Positions 53,079 to 54,229 of a DNA stretch of 54,229 nucleotides are shown here, piece by piece. This DNA comes from Plasmodium brasilianum (lineage: Eukaryota; Apicomplexa; Aconoidasida; Haemosporida; Plasmodiidae), in NCBI RefSeq assembly GCF_023973825.1, contig NW_027122932.1, forward strand, positions 1 to 54,229, written 5' to 3'. The notes beneath the pieces are model-generated. The model was not told the DNA's origin. It did no database searches and was given only the letters and a program-made list of their open reading frames with translations. Both the position numbers and the translations under genes were made by a program. Position 1 is the stretch's first letter. The number at the start of each line of letters is the position of its first letter.

Positions 53079-53160
53079 AGTAATAAAATTTTTACAGAAC
53101 ATATAATATGTATTTTCTTTATTTTAAAAAAAATATTGTTGTGCAAAAATTTATTACTAC
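53079..53160. other. Spacer of inverted repeat
   Basis: 82 bp between the arms. Its outer parts still pair imperfectly (AGTAATAAAATTTTT against AGTAATAAATTTTT), so the true symmetry centre is near 53.12 kb and only the centre has diverged. Confidence 0.8.
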
Positions 53161-54229
53161 GTACTATTATAATATTGATCATGTAGAAAATTAAAATAGT
53201 AAAATGATAATTTAAATGAGTACTGATAATATACTAGTGGGATTATTAAGTTATATTTATAGGTATATAAAAAAAAGTTAAAAGATTGATATGAATATAA
53301 AAAGTCACAAATCTACTTACGATATATATTAATATCATATAAAATGTTAAATACATAATAAATAAAAAAATAGTTCATAGATGGATCCTTTATTTTATGA
53401 AAAAGTGAAAAACTTAGAAGTTGGTAATTAAAAATAGACATTTATAATATCAACAAATATTAGAGATTTCAAGGAATAGTAAATAAGAATATATCTAAAT
53501 GAGACATTAGTTCCATATATAAAATAATGGAATACAAATATAGTAATTCTGATTTTCTGTTATTATTTTATTTAATTAAAAAATTGTTTTGAAAATGATA
53601 ATTTTCTTTATTTTTTTTAATTTATAATTTTTTTTTTTTTGGAAAAAACATGAAATCTGTTTATAAGCTTAGAATAAATTTTTTTACATATAATAATTTT
53701 ATAATTGTTAGTTACTGTGTTATAATAAAGACAACAAAAAATTTTAAGGTATGTAATATATCTGCAACTAATGACATTTTTCATATAAGAGCATATGTTT
53801 GTTTAAGTTTCATTTATGTTTGATTTTATTTTTTTAAATGTATACCTTGTATAGTATATGTCTTTAAAGTAATAAAAAGAAAATAATAAATTAATTATAT
53901 AAACTTCATAAGAAAAATTAATGCATAATTTTAATAATACTTATTGTTGTTCTATGACATTTTCTAATGAATAATATTGTATATGTTTTTTATTTTTAAA
54001 TTTATTTCAATCCAAATATCCATGGTATTATTGCTAATATATAAAATGAATTTTGGAAAATTTTAATTTGGAAAATTTTTTTTTGTATTAGTAAATATAA
54101 ATATTAATTTATATAAATAATATATTAAAAAGTAGTGCAATTACAAAATTTTTATTTAGTAATTATAAAAAGTATTTAATGATATACGAGATTTATGTTA
54201 TTGTAAATTTTAGGATACATAAGAATATA
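53161..54229 (-). repeat. Right arm of inverted repeat, reaches window end
   Basis: Reverse complement of 52010-53078. It runs to the last base of the window, so its outer limit is unknown and the palindrome may be longer than seen. Confidence 0.93.

Noticed and set aside
53380..53440. Short plus-strand start MDPLFYEKVKNLEVGN in the right palindrome arm
   Set aside because: It looks a little like a pir first exon but stops after 16 codons with no donor or downstream exon. The same sequence is present inverted in the left arm.
1..54229. Telomere repeats, tRNA or rRNA genes, CRISPR arrays
   Set aside because: No GGGTTYA arrays, no cloverleaf-like GC-rich islands and no regularly spaced direct repeats were seen. 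The only tandem arrays are (AT)n runs and the 25-bp minisatellite.

Overview
The window is about 80-85% A+T by eye, has very sparse coding, and carries small two-exon genes with AT-rich introns (GT...TTTTTAG). It looks like a Plasmodium subtelomere. The two-exon genes with a short hydrophobic exon 1, a YRLLxK motif and two C-terminal membrane segments match the fam-l/fam-m superfamily, which was described as expanded in Plasmodium malariae. A pir gene, STP1-like pseudogenes and a tryptophan-rich antigen pseudogene fit the same setting. I infer P. malariae or its near-identical relatives (P. brasilianum, P. malariae-like). The species is a family-content inference, not a database result.

Layout. 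From 1 to about 30.2 kb everything recognisable is on the minus strand. It is an alternating series of fam genes: A1 (1.3-2.3 kb), B1 (6.7-7.6 kb), A2 (15.8-16.7 kb), B2 pseudogene (19.3-20.2 kb) and A3 (23.6-24.5 kb). 'A-type' proteins end in a KKVKKxExIKFRxR tail. 'B-type' proteins carry a GMFDGKHFHFEKK block and end in NNEKYxKIKLMTE. I tentatively equate A with fam-l and B with fam-m. A decayed STP1-like gene lies between A1 and B1, and a decayed pir gene lies at 29.1-30.2 kb. From 34.0 to 46.5 kb the genes are on the plus strand: one intact three-exon pir gene, a multi-exon STP1 pseudogene (39.3-42.4 kb) and a tryptophan-rich antigen pseudogene (45.5-46.5 kb). At 50.5-51.3 kb there is another minus-strand A-type fam pseudogene (A4).

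The window ends in a large inverted repeat. Bases 52010-53078 are the reverse complement of 53161-54229, with identical homopolymer lengths where I checked. It reaches the last base of the window, so it may be an assembly fold-back at a contig end or a real palindrome larger than 2.2 kb.

Function. The intact fam and pir products look like membrane proteins for export to, or display on, the infected red cell. STP1 and tryptophan-rich proteins belong to the same host-interface repertoire. All fam loci share a recognisable 5' flank with elements about 400 bp and about 870 bp upstream of the ATG, so the repeated unit is gene plus promoter. Four genes appear intact (A1, B1, A3, pir). A2 is open but has an altered start. 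The other six loci are pseudogenes at different stages of decay.
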